Below the pieces are notes generated by a model. It was not told the origin of the DNA and ran no database searches. It saw only the letters and a program-made list of their open reading frames with translations. A stretch of DNA of 64,000 bases from Cellvibrio fontiphilus. GTDB taxonomy: Bacteria; Pseudomonadota; Gammaproteobacteria; Pseudomonadales; Cellvibrionaceae. Below are positions 55,848 to 64,000 of the stretch, piece by piece. The stretch's first letter is position 1. Every line of letters begins with the position of its first letter. The position numbers were made by a program, and so were the translations under genes. The stretch is taken from assembly GCF_035317345.1 (NCBI RefSeq), contig NZ_JAYKTU010000009.1; one strand, written 5' to 3'.

Positions 55848-56234
55848 TTAGTTGTCTGCTGTACAGCAGTGCGCAATAAATTCTTTCCAGTGCAAAATGT
55901 CGGTGCCTTCAGAATCAAACAAGCTCAGGCCAATTAAATAATCGCTGCTTGTTTCGTAGGGGCGACACCATTTAACTTCAGCAACCAGCAAAAACTGTTG
56001 ATCGCTCACTGCATCGCGAATGCAGCAGCGCAGGATGTTATTAGTGGGTATAGCGCTTGGTGCTATGGCGCGCAGTCCATTGGCTGAGATATCCAGGCTG
56101 CTACTGATTACCAGCGTTGGCTCTTCGTCTGCCGAGCTGTCCAGTTCAATAATCACCGTGAGTTGATTGTTCAGGCGATATTCCTGCCGTTGCTCCATCG
56201 CTGTAGCCGCTTTTTGTGTTTCATTATTGTTCAT
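55848..56234 (-). CDS. PilZ-domain protein (cyclic di-GMP binding)
   Basis: 128 aa from ATG 56234, which has AGGAC about eight bases upstream; a longer frame to 56312 would overlap the neighbouring gene. The two c-di-GMP motifs are present: RQEYR (RxxxR, just after the N-terminus) and DISANGLRA ([D/N]xSxxG). The rest is a single beta-barrel domain with WCRPYETSSDYLIGLSL near the end. It lies 25 bases after the DUF1631 gene in the same direction, so the two are probably co-transcribed and may act together. Output partner unknown. Confidence 0.88.
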   Translation of the reverse strand: MNNNETQKAATAMEQRQEYRLNNQLTVIIELDSSADEEPTLVISSSLDISANGLRAIAPSAIPTNNILRCCIRDAVSDQQFLLVAEVKWCRPYETSSDYLIGLSLFDSEGTDILHWKEFIAHCCTADN

Positions 56235-56259
56235 GGCTTGGTCCTGATTTTCGCAGGTA

Positions 56260-58056
56260 TTAATTAACATCGCGACGTAGGCCGCGAATGACTTTGGCAA
56301 GTTGCTCTTCAAAATTATCGCCGTTGCGCAACAGGGTTAATTCACCGCTGGTCAATTGTTGTATCAATTGCTCGCGGGTGAGTTCCGCCAGTTTGCGACC
56401 GACTTGATCCGCAAAAATATATTTTCCTGTGGCGCCAATAATGACAGCCAATTTTGCCCTTAGGCCGGGCGGCTGGGTACTGCTATTAAACTCCAGCCAG
56501 GCACCTACTTGTAAATGGTTAACTGCAGCGATTGCTGCCTGCGCGCGTTGCTGCTGTTCTGCCGCTGCTTTGGCGGCCTGTTCGCGGATCTGGCGTTCGC
56601 GTTCAGCGGCTTGCTCGGCAGCGCGGCGCGTTTGTTCGGCGGCCAGTGCTCGCGCTTCTTCCATGGCTTTGTGAGCTGCTGCTTTGCGCGCTTGCAATTC
56701 GGCTTGCAAACGCGCCTGTTCCGCTTGTCGCTCGCGTTCGGCGGCATCCATCAAGGCTTGTTGCTCGGCCATAAAAGCGCGCACCAGCGCCTCGGCTTTT
56801 TGTTTCTGCTGCAAAAGTTTGGCGGTGACCGCTTGATTGGCTTGTTCAATCAAGGGGGTCAGTTGTTGTTCGATGATCAGTGCGAGCGGTGGACGTACCA
56901 GTGGCTGTGCCAGTGCGGTGGAGAGGCAGAGCGCAAACTCTTTGGCAGTTTTGCTCATGACTTTGCGGCCGGCATGATCAACAAACAAGAGTTGGTCGAT
57001 GCTCGCATCCTTCAAGGCCAGTTTGCAGCGGATGCCTTCCTGCTGATCGCCGCGCATGATGATCCAGTCCCCCGGCTGGATAGCGTCGGTGGCTTGTACC
57101 AGCGCTTGCGGCAGCTGGGTGTTGGCCAGTGCTTGGCCCTGAGGCGGCGGCAGTGGGGGAAAGAGGGCAATTTCCTGGGGGTGCTTTTGAATCGCCAACA
57201 TCAGGCTGTGGCTGCAGTTATCAACCAATTGCTGATAGGCCGGATGGTTGCTGGTGGGTTGGCTCAAGCTGCGCTCCAGCTCTGTGAGCAGCGCGGGAAT
57301 TTGGCTGTAGAGCTGTTGATCATCAACTTTGATGGCATCCAGCGCAAATACTTGCCCCAGAAGCGGCAGCATCCGCTGCCAGTGCAGCCAGAGGGGGAGT
57401 GTGTCCAGTTCGGCTGCGGGAGTATTTGAGGCCCAGTACTGCAGCTCACTTTTGAGGTTGGTGGCAATTGCTGTGTGCAGTTCCAGGGGTAGGGGGCGCT
57501 GGGCGAGATATTTGTTGAGCAGGTTGATCACTCTGGCCTGCGCGGACGCCAGCTTGTGGCTGCTCAGCTCGGTTTCACACAGGCGGCTTTCCAGCATTGC
57601 TGCACGTTTTTCTTCGGTGCCGAGCCAGCCAAAAAACTCTTCAATGATGGGTGCTTGACTGCCCGCTACGTTGTCCGGTGGTGCCGCGGTCAGGGCGGCC
57701 AGTAGTGCTGAGATCTTGTCGTAAAACTGTTGCGCCTGTTTACCTTCACGGGCGTACCAGTGACTCGCTGCCGGCAGCAATCGGTCAAACAACTGTCGCA
57801 ATGGGTGACTGGGCTGGCTATAAAAATGGTCGTCGAGTGCTATGCCTTGCACCCAGTGCGGCTCCATGCGGGTGAACAGGGGAAGCAATTGCATGTCCAG
57901 TTGTGGGCGCGCAATCAACTGGCGATACACCCGAGCTGCCAGCTGCTGGCGCAGATCTTCCGGGCGCTGGTTGGTTGCCGCAGAGAGGCAGGTAAGGGCA
58001 TCACACAATTGGCTGGTGTTGCCGGCCAATATTGCCGGTAGTTCAAAACTGGGCAT
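56260..58056 (-). CDS. DUF1631-like protein with duplicated C-terminal module
   Basis: 598 aa, cytoplasmic, no signal or membrane segment. Residues 1-300 are helical and resemble DUF1631. A small beta module (about 326-378: IQPGDWIIMRGDQ, RCKLALKDAS, LLFVDHAGRKV) is repeated at 514-568 (LQVGAWLEFNSST, RAKLAVIIGATG, YIFADQVGRKL). An Ala/Glu/Gln/Arg-rich coiled coil of about 110 residues (400-510) connects them. Sometimes mislabelled thymidine phosphorylase. Partner of the downstream PilZ gene by position. Function unknown; a c-di-GMP-linked role is inference. Divergent from nnr with 160 bases between. Confidence 0.75.
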   Translation of the reverse strand: MPSFELPAILAGNTSQLCDALTCLSAATNQRPEDLRQQLAARVYRQLIARPQLDMQLLPLFTRMEPHWVQGIALDDHFYSQPSHPLRQLFDRLLPAASHWYAREGKQAQQFYDKISALLAALTAAPPDNVAGSQAPIIEEFFGWLGTEEKRAAMLESRLCETELSSHKLASAQARVINLLNKYLAQRPLPLELHTAIATNLKSELQYWASNTPAAELDTLPLWLHWQRMLPLLGQVFALDAIKVDDQQLYSQIPALLTELERSLSQPTSNHPAYQQLVDNCSHSLMLAIQKHPQEIALFPPLPPPQGQALANTQLPQALVQATDAIQPGDWIIMRGDQQEGIRCKLALKDASIDQLLFVDHAGRKVMSKTAKEFALCLSTALAQPLVRPPLALIIEQQLTPLIEQANQAVTAKLLQQKQKAEALVRAFMAEQQALMDAAERERQAEQARLQAELQARKAAAHKAMEEARALAAEQTRRAAEQAAERERQIREQAAKAAAEQQQRAQAAIAAVNHLQVGAWLEFNSSTQPPGLRAKLAVIIGATGKYIFADQVGRKLAELTREQLIQQLTSGELTLLRNGDNFEEQLAKVIRGLRRDVN

Positions 58057-58216
58057 GGTTGGTATATCAATCTGGCAATTTTAGGGTTGGGTGCGGCCCT
58101 CAATATAGCTAATTCACGGCGGCTCTGCCTTAACCACTATAGGGCAACCTGCGTATAATCGCGCCTTGTTACTGCGATTAGTCATCCAATCCCCAGCTGT
58201 TCAGGCCAATGCTTTC

Positions 58217-59722
58217 ATGAAAATTACCGCCAGTTCGCCCCTGCTTTATACCGCCGCTGAAACCTATGCTCTGGATGCTGCTGCCATTGCCAGTGGCATT
58301 CCCTCCATTCAATTGATGAAACGTGCCGGGCGTGCGGCTTACGATCTGTTAGTAGAGCGCTTTCCTGTGCCCGAGCGCATCACGGTTTACTGCGGGGCGG
58401 GCAAAAATGGAGGCGATGGTTATATTCTCGCCGCCCTGGCGGCCCAGCGTTTGGTGCCGGTGGTGGCAATTCAGCTGACGCCGGCAGATGCATTAACCGG
58501 AGAGGCGCGACAGGCCTATGAGTACGCCCTGCAGGAGGGTGTAGCGATGCAGTCGTTTGCGGCGGCGAATGTGCCAGTTGATGGGGTTATTGTGGATGCG
58601 CTGCTGGGAATTGGTTTGCGCGATGCCCCGCGCACTGATTTTGCCGCGGCCATAAGCCAAATTAATCGCAGTGGCCTACCTGTGCTTGCACTGGATATTC
58701 CCTCCGGGCTCAACGCAGATACTGGTGCGGTCGCCGGTGAGGTGGTACAGGCGAGCCTGACGTTGAGTTTTATTGCCATCAAACGCGGCCTGCTCACCGG
58801 GCGCGGCCCAGCGGTTTGTGGTGAGTTGGTGCTTGCTAACCTGGGTGTGCCTGAAGCCGCTTACGCTGCGGTATCACCCAAGGCGGAGCGCTTGCAATTA
58901 TCGCTGTTGCAGGGGCTTTTGGCGCCCCGTGTGGCCGATGCACACAAGGGCGATTTTGGCCATGTCATGGTCATTGGTGGCGATACCGGTTATGGCGGCG
59001 CAGCACTGATGGCGGCTGAGGCGGCTGCGCGTTCCGGTGCGGGCTTGGTCAGTATCGCCACTCGCCCCGAACATATTCCCGCCATCCTCGCTCGCCGCCC
59101 GGAAATTATGGCTTGTGGGGTGGTATCCGGGCAGGAACTTGAGCCATTGCTTGCTCGTCCTACTTTGTTAGTTGTCGGCCCAGGTCTCGGGCGTTCGCCC
59201 TGGTCCGAGCAGATGCTGCAGCAGGCGGTAAAAAGCGGTCTGCCGTTAGTGTTGGATGCTGATGCTCTGAATATTCTGGCGGCGGGCAGAGTGATTCCGT
59301 CCGCCCGTCAGCGCAATGAACGGAGCACTCCCTGGCTGTTGACTCCGCACCCGGCGGAAGCCGCGCGTTTACTGGGTATCACAACGGCCGAAGTGCAGGC
59401 CGACCGATTTGCCGCAGTACAGGCGCTGCAAAGCCGCTACAACGCTACGGTGATTCTCAAGGGGGCTGGCAGTCTGGTGGCTGCATCCGGCGCTAATATA
59501 TCGGTCGTGACTGATGGCAATCCGGGCATGGCGACCGGCGGTATGGGCGATGTACTTTGCGGTATTTTGGGAGCGCTGGCAGCTCAGGGGTTATCCCAGC
59601 CTGATGCGGCTCGCCTGGGTGCAGTGATCCATGCCTGTGCAGCTGATTTGGCGGCGGAAGATGTCGGTCAGCGCAGTTTACTGGCGACGGATTTGATCCC
59701 CTATTTGGGCGAGCTGCTCTGA
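58217..59722 (+). CDS. nnr: bifunctional NAD(P)H-hydrate epimerase / ADP-dependent dehydratase
   Basis: Repairs hydrated NAD(P)H. Residues 1-215 form the epimerase (NnrE/YjeF-N; YCGAGKNGGDGYILA, VDALLGIGL). Residues 225-500 form the dehydratase (NnrD; GDFGHVMVIGGDTGYGGAA, TPHPAEAARLLG, NPGMATGGMGDVLCG). ATG at 58217 gives MKITASSPLLYTAAETYALD and 501 aa; ATG at 58166 would add 17 unlike residues. First gene of the conserved nnr-tsaE-amiB-mutL-miaA run. Confidence 0.96.
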   Translation: MKITASSPLLYTAAETYALDAAAIASGIPSIQLMKRAGRAAYDLLVERFPVPERITVYCGAGKNGGDGYILAALAAQRLVPVVAIQLTPADALTGEARQAYEYALQEGVAMQSFAAANVPVDGVIVDALLGIGLRDAPRTDFAAAISQINRSGLPVLALDIPSGLNADTGAVAGEVVQASLTLSFIAIKRGLLTGRGPAVCGELVLANLGVPEAAYAAVSPKAERLQLSLLQGLLAPRVADAHKGDFGHVMVIGGDTGYGGAALMAAEAAARSGAGLVSIATRPEHIPAILARRPEIMACGVVSGQELEPLLARPTLLVVGPGLGRSPWSEQMLQQAVKSGLPLVLDADALNILAAGRVIPSARQRNERSTPWLLTPHPAEAARLLGITTAEVQADRFAAVQALQSRYNATVILKGAGSLVAASGANISVVTDGNPGMATGGMGDVLCGILGALAAQGLSQPDAARLGAVIHACAADLAAEDVGQRSLLATDLIPYLGELL

Positions 59723-59730
59723 GGTCGACT

Positions 59731-60192
59731 ATGGATACTCTGGTGCGGTTCATCGATAGCGAAGCGGCTATGGTCGCGTTTGGCGAGTGTCTGGGCCGGG
59801 CTTTTGCTGCCTATCAGGGGCCTTTGACTGTTCATCTGCTGGGCAATCTGGGGGCGGGTAAAACCACTCTGACACGAGGAATTTTGCGCGCTTTTGGCCA
59901 TCAAGGTGCGGTCAAAAGCCCAACTTACACTCTGGTTGAGGTATACGAGTTTGGCGCGCGCCGTGTCTACCACTTTGATTTGTATCGTTTGGGCGACCCG
60001 GAAGAGCTGGAGTACATGGGGATCCGCGACTATTTCGATGACCGGAATCTCTGCCTGATCGAATGGCCTGCGCGCGGGGAAGGTGTGTTACCGGCGCCGG
60101 ATTTGTTGATAAATATTCACCCTGAGGGCGAGGGGCGCCGTCTGGAGTTGATCGCCGCTGCGCCGGTCAATACCTTGCTGGCGAGTTGTTAG
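59731..60192 (+). CDS. tsaE: tRNA threonylcarbamoyladenosine synthesis ATPase TsaE
   Basis: ATPase of the TsaBDE complex that makes t6A37 in ANN-decoding tRNAs. Walker A LGNLGAGKTTLTRGIL (about 35-50), then SPTYTLVEVYEF and the YHFDLYRLGDPEELE segment. 153 aa, normal. Eight bases after nnr. Confidence 0.97.
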   Translation: MDTLVRFIDSEAAMVAFGECLGRAFAAYQGPLTVHLLGNLGAGKTTLTRGILRAFGHQGAVKSPTYTLVEVYEFGARRVYHFDLYRLGDPEELEYMGIRDYFDDRNLCLIEWPARGEGVLPAPDLLINIHPEGEGRRLELIAAAPVNTLLASC

Positions 60193-60293
60193 CCATTTTT
60201 GTTAGGGGTGCTCATGCTTTTGCGGTAGAGTGCCCGCCATTGGCTGTGGCACAAAATCTTGCCTGCCGTCACATTTTTACCAAATAATATTTC

Positions 60294-62006
60294 ATGAGTA
60301 GCATGGTTTTGAGATCGCCTATGTCATTGGTTCGCTGGCTGAAATGGGTTTGCTGTCTGGGGGTACTACTTGCGCCTCTGGCTTTTGCGGCGAAAGTGGA
60401 TGGTGTGCGCGTGTGGCGTGCGCCGGATCACACGCGCATCGTGCTGGATCTGGATGCGCCCGTGCAGCACAGCCTGACGCTCGCGGCTAACCCTGAGCGC
60501 ATTATTGTCGATGTTCCCAAAACCAGCCTCAAAGCCCCGCTGGGCCAGTTGCCTTTGGCGGATACGCCGGTGTTGGCGGTGCGCTCTTCGATGCAAACCA
60601 ATGGCGATCTCCGCCTGGTGTTTGATTTAAAGAGCAAAGTGGCGCCCAATAGCTTTTTGCTCAAGGCTCACGGTGGTATGCATGACCGTTTGGTGATAGA
60701 CCTTTACGATGAAACGCCTGCTACTACAACGGCAGCAACCCAATCGCCTCAAAATACAGCCAGTGCTCCCGCCCCAAATACTGCTCCGGCCACTAACATC
60801 GCAACCAGTGCCTCCACGCCAGTCAGTGCAGCGACCAAGCCTGTGACAAAACCAGCGCCACAAGCTGCCAGTCAACCGGTTGCCAAAGCTGACCTGAGTG
60901 GCAAGCGGTTTATTGTGATTGCAGTGGATGCTGGACATGGCGGCGAAGATCCTGGCGCATTGGGGCCCAATCGCCTGCGCGAGAAGGATGTCACCCTGAT
61001 GATCGCCAAAGAGTTGGTTGCAGCGATCAATGCCCAGCCAGGTTTTACCGGCAAACTGACACGCACGGGCGATTATTTTATTCCTCTCAAAAAGCGTCGC
61101 GATCTGGCGCGCAATATGAAAGCGGATTTGTTTGTCTCAATCCACGCGGATGCTTTCACCAAGCCTAGTGCGCGTGGTGCGTCGGTATTTGCACTGTCGC
61201 GCCATGGCGCCACATCAGAAACTGCGCGTTTTCTGGCGGAGCGTGAAAATGAGTCGGATCTGATTGGCGGGGTGGGTGACATTCGCCTGGATGATAAAGA
61301 TCAGGTTCTGGCCGGGGTGTTGGTGGATTTGTCTATGACCGCAACGCTCAACTCCAGCTTGCAGGTCGGCCAGCAGGTATTGAACTCCATGGGAGGTATA
61401 GCTCACCTGCACAAGCGCCATGTGGAGCAAGCCGGGTTTCTGGTGCTGAAATCGCCAGATGTACCCTCGATACTGGTGGAAACAGGGTTTATCTCCAACC
61501 CGGGGGAGGCGCGTAAGTTAGCCACGCCCGCCTACCGCAAGCAAATGGCGCAATCAGTTTTCAAGGGTATTCGCCAGCATTTTTACCAGCATCCACCCGC
61601 GGGTACTTATGTCGCGGCGCAGATTGAATCAGGTAGTGTTGGAGGTTTTGAGCGCCAGCACTCGGTAGTGGCTGGCGACAGTTTGTCGGGCATTGCCAAT
61701 CGTTATGGTGTGAGCATGCAGCGCCTCATGCAGTACAACAACTTGCGCTCCACTACCGTCAATGTCGGTCAAAATCTGAAAATTCCGGCGTCTAACTCGC
61801 CCGCTGTGGCGCAGGTGCAAGCGCCGGTGTCTACGCCCCGTCCTGCGGTTGCAGCGGCGCCCCGTGTACACAAGGTGGTTGCCGGCGATACATTGTCGCG
61901 TATTGCCAGTCGTTATGGTGTTAGCCCCGGTGCTATCCAACGTCACAACAATATGAAAAGCACTACGGTAAAGCTCGGCCAGACGCTGAAAATACCCACC
62001 TCTTAA
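60294..62006 (+). CDS. amiB: N-acetylmuramoyl-L-alanine amidase with AMIN and two LysM domains
   Basis: Periplasmic zinc amidase that splits septal peptidoglycan. Signal peptide (about 1-33, WLKWVCCLGVLLAPLAFAA), AMIN domain (about 36-140), Thr/Ala/Pro-rich linker (145-200), Amidase_3 catalytic domain (about 205-430: VDAGHGGEDPGALGPN, LREKDVTL, FVSIHADAFT, ILVETGFISNPGE carry the zinc and catalytic residues) and two LysM repeats (about 462-505 and 522-567). 570 aa. Start codon not certain: ATGs at 60294, 60303 and 60321. Expected to be activated by an EnvC/NlpD-type protein. Confidence 0.95.
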   Translation: MSSMVLRSPMSLVRWLKWVCCLGVLLAPLAFAAKVDGVRVWRAPDHTRIVLDLDAPVQHSLTLAANPERIIVDVPKTSLKAPLGQLPLADTPVLAVRSSMQTNGDLRLVFDLKSKVAPNSFLLKAHGGMHDRLVIDLYDETPATTTAATQSPQNTASAPAPNTAPATNIATSASTPVSAATKPVTKPAPQAASQPVAKADLSGKRFIVIAVDAGHGGEDPGALGPNRLREKDVTLMIAKELVAAINAQPGFTGKLTRTGDYFIPLKKRRDLARNMKADLFVSIHADAFTKPSARGASVFALSRHGATSETARFLAERENESDLIGGVGDIRLDDKDQVLAGVLVDLSMTATLNSSLQVGQQVLNSMGGIAHLHKRHVEQAGFLVLKSPDVPSILVETGFISNPGEARKLATPAYRKQMAQSVFKGIRQHFYQHPPAGTYVAAQIESGSVGGFERQHSVVAGDSLSGIANRYGVSMQRLMQYNNLRSTTVNVGQNLKIPASNSPAVAQVQAPVSTPRPAVAAAPRVHKVVAGDTLSRIASRYGVSPGAIQRHNNMKSTTVKLGQTLKIPTS

Positions 62007-62021
62007 TTGCTCCGGTTGTCC

Positions 62022-63911
62022 ATGCGAAAAATCAAATTGCTCAGTCCACGCCTCGCCAACCAGATTGCGGCTGGTGAGGTGGTCGAACGCCCGTCATCGG
62101 TTATCAAAGAACTGCTGGAAAACTCTCTGGATGCAGGAGCGACTCGTCTGGAAATCGATGTGGAAGAGGGGGGCATTAAACTGATCCGCGTCCGTGACAA
62201 CGGTGGCGGAATCGATAAGGACGATTTACCGCTGGCGCTCAGTCGTCATGCCACCAGTAAAATTTATGAGTTGGATGACCTTGAGGCAGTGGCAACCTTG
62301 GGGTTTCGCGGCGAAGCCTTGGCGAGTATCAGCTCGGTTGCGCGCCTCGCACTCATAAGCAGCACCAACGATGAGAGTGCCGGCTGGCAAGTGGTGGCAG
62401 AAGGGCGCGATATGGAAACCCAGGTTTCCCCTGCGCCCCACCCGCGCGGCACCACCGTAGAGGTGCGCGACCTGTTTTTTAATACGCCCGCCCGCCGCAA
62501 ATTTTTGCGCACTGACAAAACCGAATACACTCATCTGGAAGACGTTGTAAAACGTTTGGCGCTGTCGCGCTTTGATGTCGCTTTCAATTTGCGCCACAAC
62601 GGCCGCGCGATTTATTCGTGGCGCGCCGGCGATTCGCAATTAGAGCAAGAGCGCCGTGTCGCCCAGGTTTGCGGCCCCGCTTTTATGGAAAACGCCGTGC
62701 ACCTGGATATAGAGCGCAACGGTTATCGTCTGTGGGGGTGGGTGGCGTTACCAACGTTTTCGCGCAGTCAGGCCGATCTGCAACATTTTTATGTGAATGG
62801 TCGTGCGATTCGCGACAAACTCGTGAGTCATGCCGTGCGTCAAGCTTATCAAGATGTGCTCTACCACGGTCGTCATCCGGCGTTTGTATTATATTTGGAG
62901 TTGGACCCGGCGACAGTCGATGTCAATGTGCATCCGACCAAGCACGAGGTGCGCTTTCGCGACAATCGCAATGTGCATGACTTCATATACTCAAGCTTGC
63001 ATCATGCGCTCGCCAAAATTCGGCCGGAGGATACCCTCACCAAGCGCGAACTGGGCGAAGGACAAGACCTCGCCTCAGGCATTAATCCTTTTGCTCTCGC
63101 TGCGACCAAACCTGTCCAAGGCATTGCTGCGGGCGAATTTAAAGGCCAGGAAACCATGGGGTTTCGCACATCCCCCGCAGGACATCCGGTAGTGCCCGCG
63201 TATCCGGCCTATCAGCCCGCAGCGATTGGCGCTGGTGCTGTGCGTGAGCAGATGAATGTTTACGGTGAGTTACATCGCCCTGCCAGCACCAGCAGTTTTT
63301 CCCTGCCGGAATCGCCCAGCGAGGACATTCCACCGCTGGGTTATGCGATTGCGCAGCTCAAGGGAATTTATATTCTTGCAGAAAATGCGCAGGGATTAAT
63401 TGTTGTGGATATGCATGCGGCGCATGAACGTGTCACCTACGAGCGGATGAAGGAATCTTTTCAATGCGGCGGTTTACAAACCCAACCATTGCTTGTTCCT
63501 GAATCGATCGCTGTCAGTGAAAAAGAAGCAGATTTTGCCGAGAATTTTAGCGAGGTTTTCAGAAGTCTCGGTTTTGAGTTGCAACGCGCTGGGCCAGAGA
63601 CGCTATTAATTCGCCAGTTACCAGTGATTTTAAATCGCGCCAGGGTGGAACAGCTTGTGCGCGATGTGTTGGCGGATCTAATCGAACATGGCAGCAGTGA
63701 GCGCATTCAGCATCACATCAACGAAATTCTCGGCACTATGGCTTGCCATGGTTCCGTGCGCGCCAATCGCAAACTCACTATTCCTGAAATGAATGCGCTC
63801 TTGCGCGACATGGAGGCAACTGAGCGCAGCGGCCAGTGCAACCATGGACGACCAACCTGGCTTTTGCAATCGCTTGATGACCTCGACAAATTGTTTATGC
63901 GAGGGCAATAA
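62022..63911 (+). CDS. mutL: DNA mismatch repair protein MutL (endonuclease type)
   Basis: Links MutS recognition to strand removal. N-terminal GHKL ATPase: ENSLDAGATRLEIDVEEGG, RDNGGGI, GFRGEALASISSV. The C-terminal half has the nickase motif D-M-HA-AH-E-RVTY-E, where most members have Gln at the second place, plus ACHGSVRA and the end motif CNHGRPTW. It therefore looks like the self-nicking MutL of bacteria without MutH. ATG at 62022 gives MRKIKLLSPRLANQIAAGEV and 629 aa; a TTG at 62007 is five codons earlier. Confidence 0.96.
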   Translation: MRKIKLLSPRLANQIAAGEVVERPSSVIKELLENSLDAGATRLEIDVEEGGIKLIRVRDNGGGIDKDDLPLALSRHATSKIYELDDLEAVATLGFRGEALASISSVARLALISSTNDESAGWQVVAEGRDMETQVSPAPHPRGTTVEVRDLFFNTPARRKFLRTDKTEYTHLEDVVKRLALSRFDVAFNLRHNGRAIYSWRAGDSQLEQERRVAQVCGPAFMENAVHLDIERNGYRLWGWVALPTFSRSQADLQHFYVNGRAIRDKLVSHAVRQAYQDVLYHGRHPAFVLYLELDPATVDVNVHPTKHEVRFRDNRNVHDFIYSSLHHALAKIRPEDTLTKRELGEGQDLASGINPFALAATKPVQGIAAGEFKGQETMGFRTSPAGHPVVPAYPAYQPAAIGAGAVREQMNVYGELHRPASTSSFSLPESPSEDIPPLGYAIAQLKGIYILAENAQGLIVVDMHAAHERVTYERMKESFQCGGLQTQPLLVPESIAVSEKEADFAENFSEVFRSLGFELQRAGPETLLIRQLPVILNRARVEQLVRDVLADLIEHGSSERIQHHINEILGTMACHGSVRANRKLTIPEMNALLRDMEATERSGQCNHGRPTWLLQSLDDLDKLFMRGQ

Positions 63912-63912
63912 C

Positions 63913-64000
63913 ATGAGCCACACATTGCATAAGCCCCCCGTTATTTTTTTGATGGGGCCAACCGCGTCGGGCAAAACCGATTTAGCGATTCGTTTGAGCA
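63913..64000 (+). CDS. miaA: tRNA dimethylallyltransferase, 5' part
   Basis: The first 29 codons are in the window. MSHTLHKPPVIFLMGPTASG leads into KTDLAIRLS, which is the MiaA P-loop. One base separates its ATG from the mutL stop. The gene runs off the right edge. The enzyme adds a prenyl group to A37 of tRNAs reading UNN codons. Confidence 0.93.
   Translation, partial: MSHTLHKPPVIFLMGPTASGKTDLAIRLS

Noticed and set aside
56515..57429. 304-codon plus-strand frame opposite the DUF1631 gene
   Set aside because: It mirrors the Ala/Glu-rich coiled coil, whose codon bias leaves the antisense frame open. The minus-strand product has recognisable repeated modules.

Overview
The window is gammaproteobacterial chromosome. 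The order 5S rRNA, birA, coaX, SPOR gene, tRNA Thr-Tyr-Gly-Thr, tuf, tRNA-Trp, secE-nusG, rplKAJL-rpoBC, str, S10, spc and alpha operons, then uvrA-MFS-ssb, matches Pseudomonas and its relatives. The second conserved block (queG, nnr-tsaE-amiB-mutL-miaA) and the orphan periplasmic binding proteins, DUF1631 and PilZ genes suggest the Cellvibrionaceae (Cellvibrio-like). The family-level placement is inference from gene order and product style, not a database match.

Layout. 1-3.8 kb: 3' end of a 5S rRNA and its terminator, then a tight AT-rich operon alr-birA-coaX-SPOR. 3.8-5.7 kb: four tRNAs, tufA, tRNA-Trp. 5.7-17.8 kb: secE-nusG, rplKA, rplJL (with an L10-type leader), rpoBC. 17.9-22.5 kb: str operon rpsL-rpsG-fusA-tufB; tufB is identical to tufA in DNA over about 1.2 kb. 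22.6-33.4 kb: S10 and spc operons through rpmJ. 33.5-36.6 kb: alpha operon rpsM-rpsK-rpsD-rpoA-rplQ with its own terminator boundary and a promoter candidate. 36.7-42 kb: uvrA, a YajR-like MFS transporter, ssb. 42-49.2 kb: two paralogous periplasmic binding proteins, a LacI regulator, gnd, queG and a SIMPL-domain protein. 49.2-55.5 kb: a six-gene leftward operon described below. 55.8-58.1 kb: a PilZ protein and a DUF1631 protein. 58.2-64 kb: nnr-tsaE-amiB-mutL-miaA (miaA runs off the end).

The part that does not fit a standard annotation is 49,239-55,494. A 52-codon gene encodes a leader-plus-core peptide (acidic helical N-terminus, then a CC...C core rich in Gly, Ser and aromatic residues). 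A strong stem-loop follows, and then a compact, mostly overlapping series: a GH57-like enzyme without its usual C-terminal domain, a 602-aa protein with a variant DUF1611-type P-loop domain, a peptide-exporter-type ABC half transporter without protease domain, a small single-pass membrane protein, and a small cytoplasmic subtilisin-like protease with Asp in place of the usual oxyanion Asn. This looks like a biosynthesis and export cassette for a ribosomally made, modified peptide (RiPP). The GH57-like/DUF1611-like enzyme pair is not one I can match to a known RiPP class. The cassette lies between queG and nnr, which are neighbours in many gammaproteobacteria, so it appears to be accessory DNA in a conserved junction.

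Most other genes are housekeeping: translation, transcription, NAD(P)HX repair, tRNA modification, mismatch and excision repair, cell-wall hydrolysis and the pentose-phosphate pathway. Terminators, promoters and leader structures that can be read directly are listed separately.
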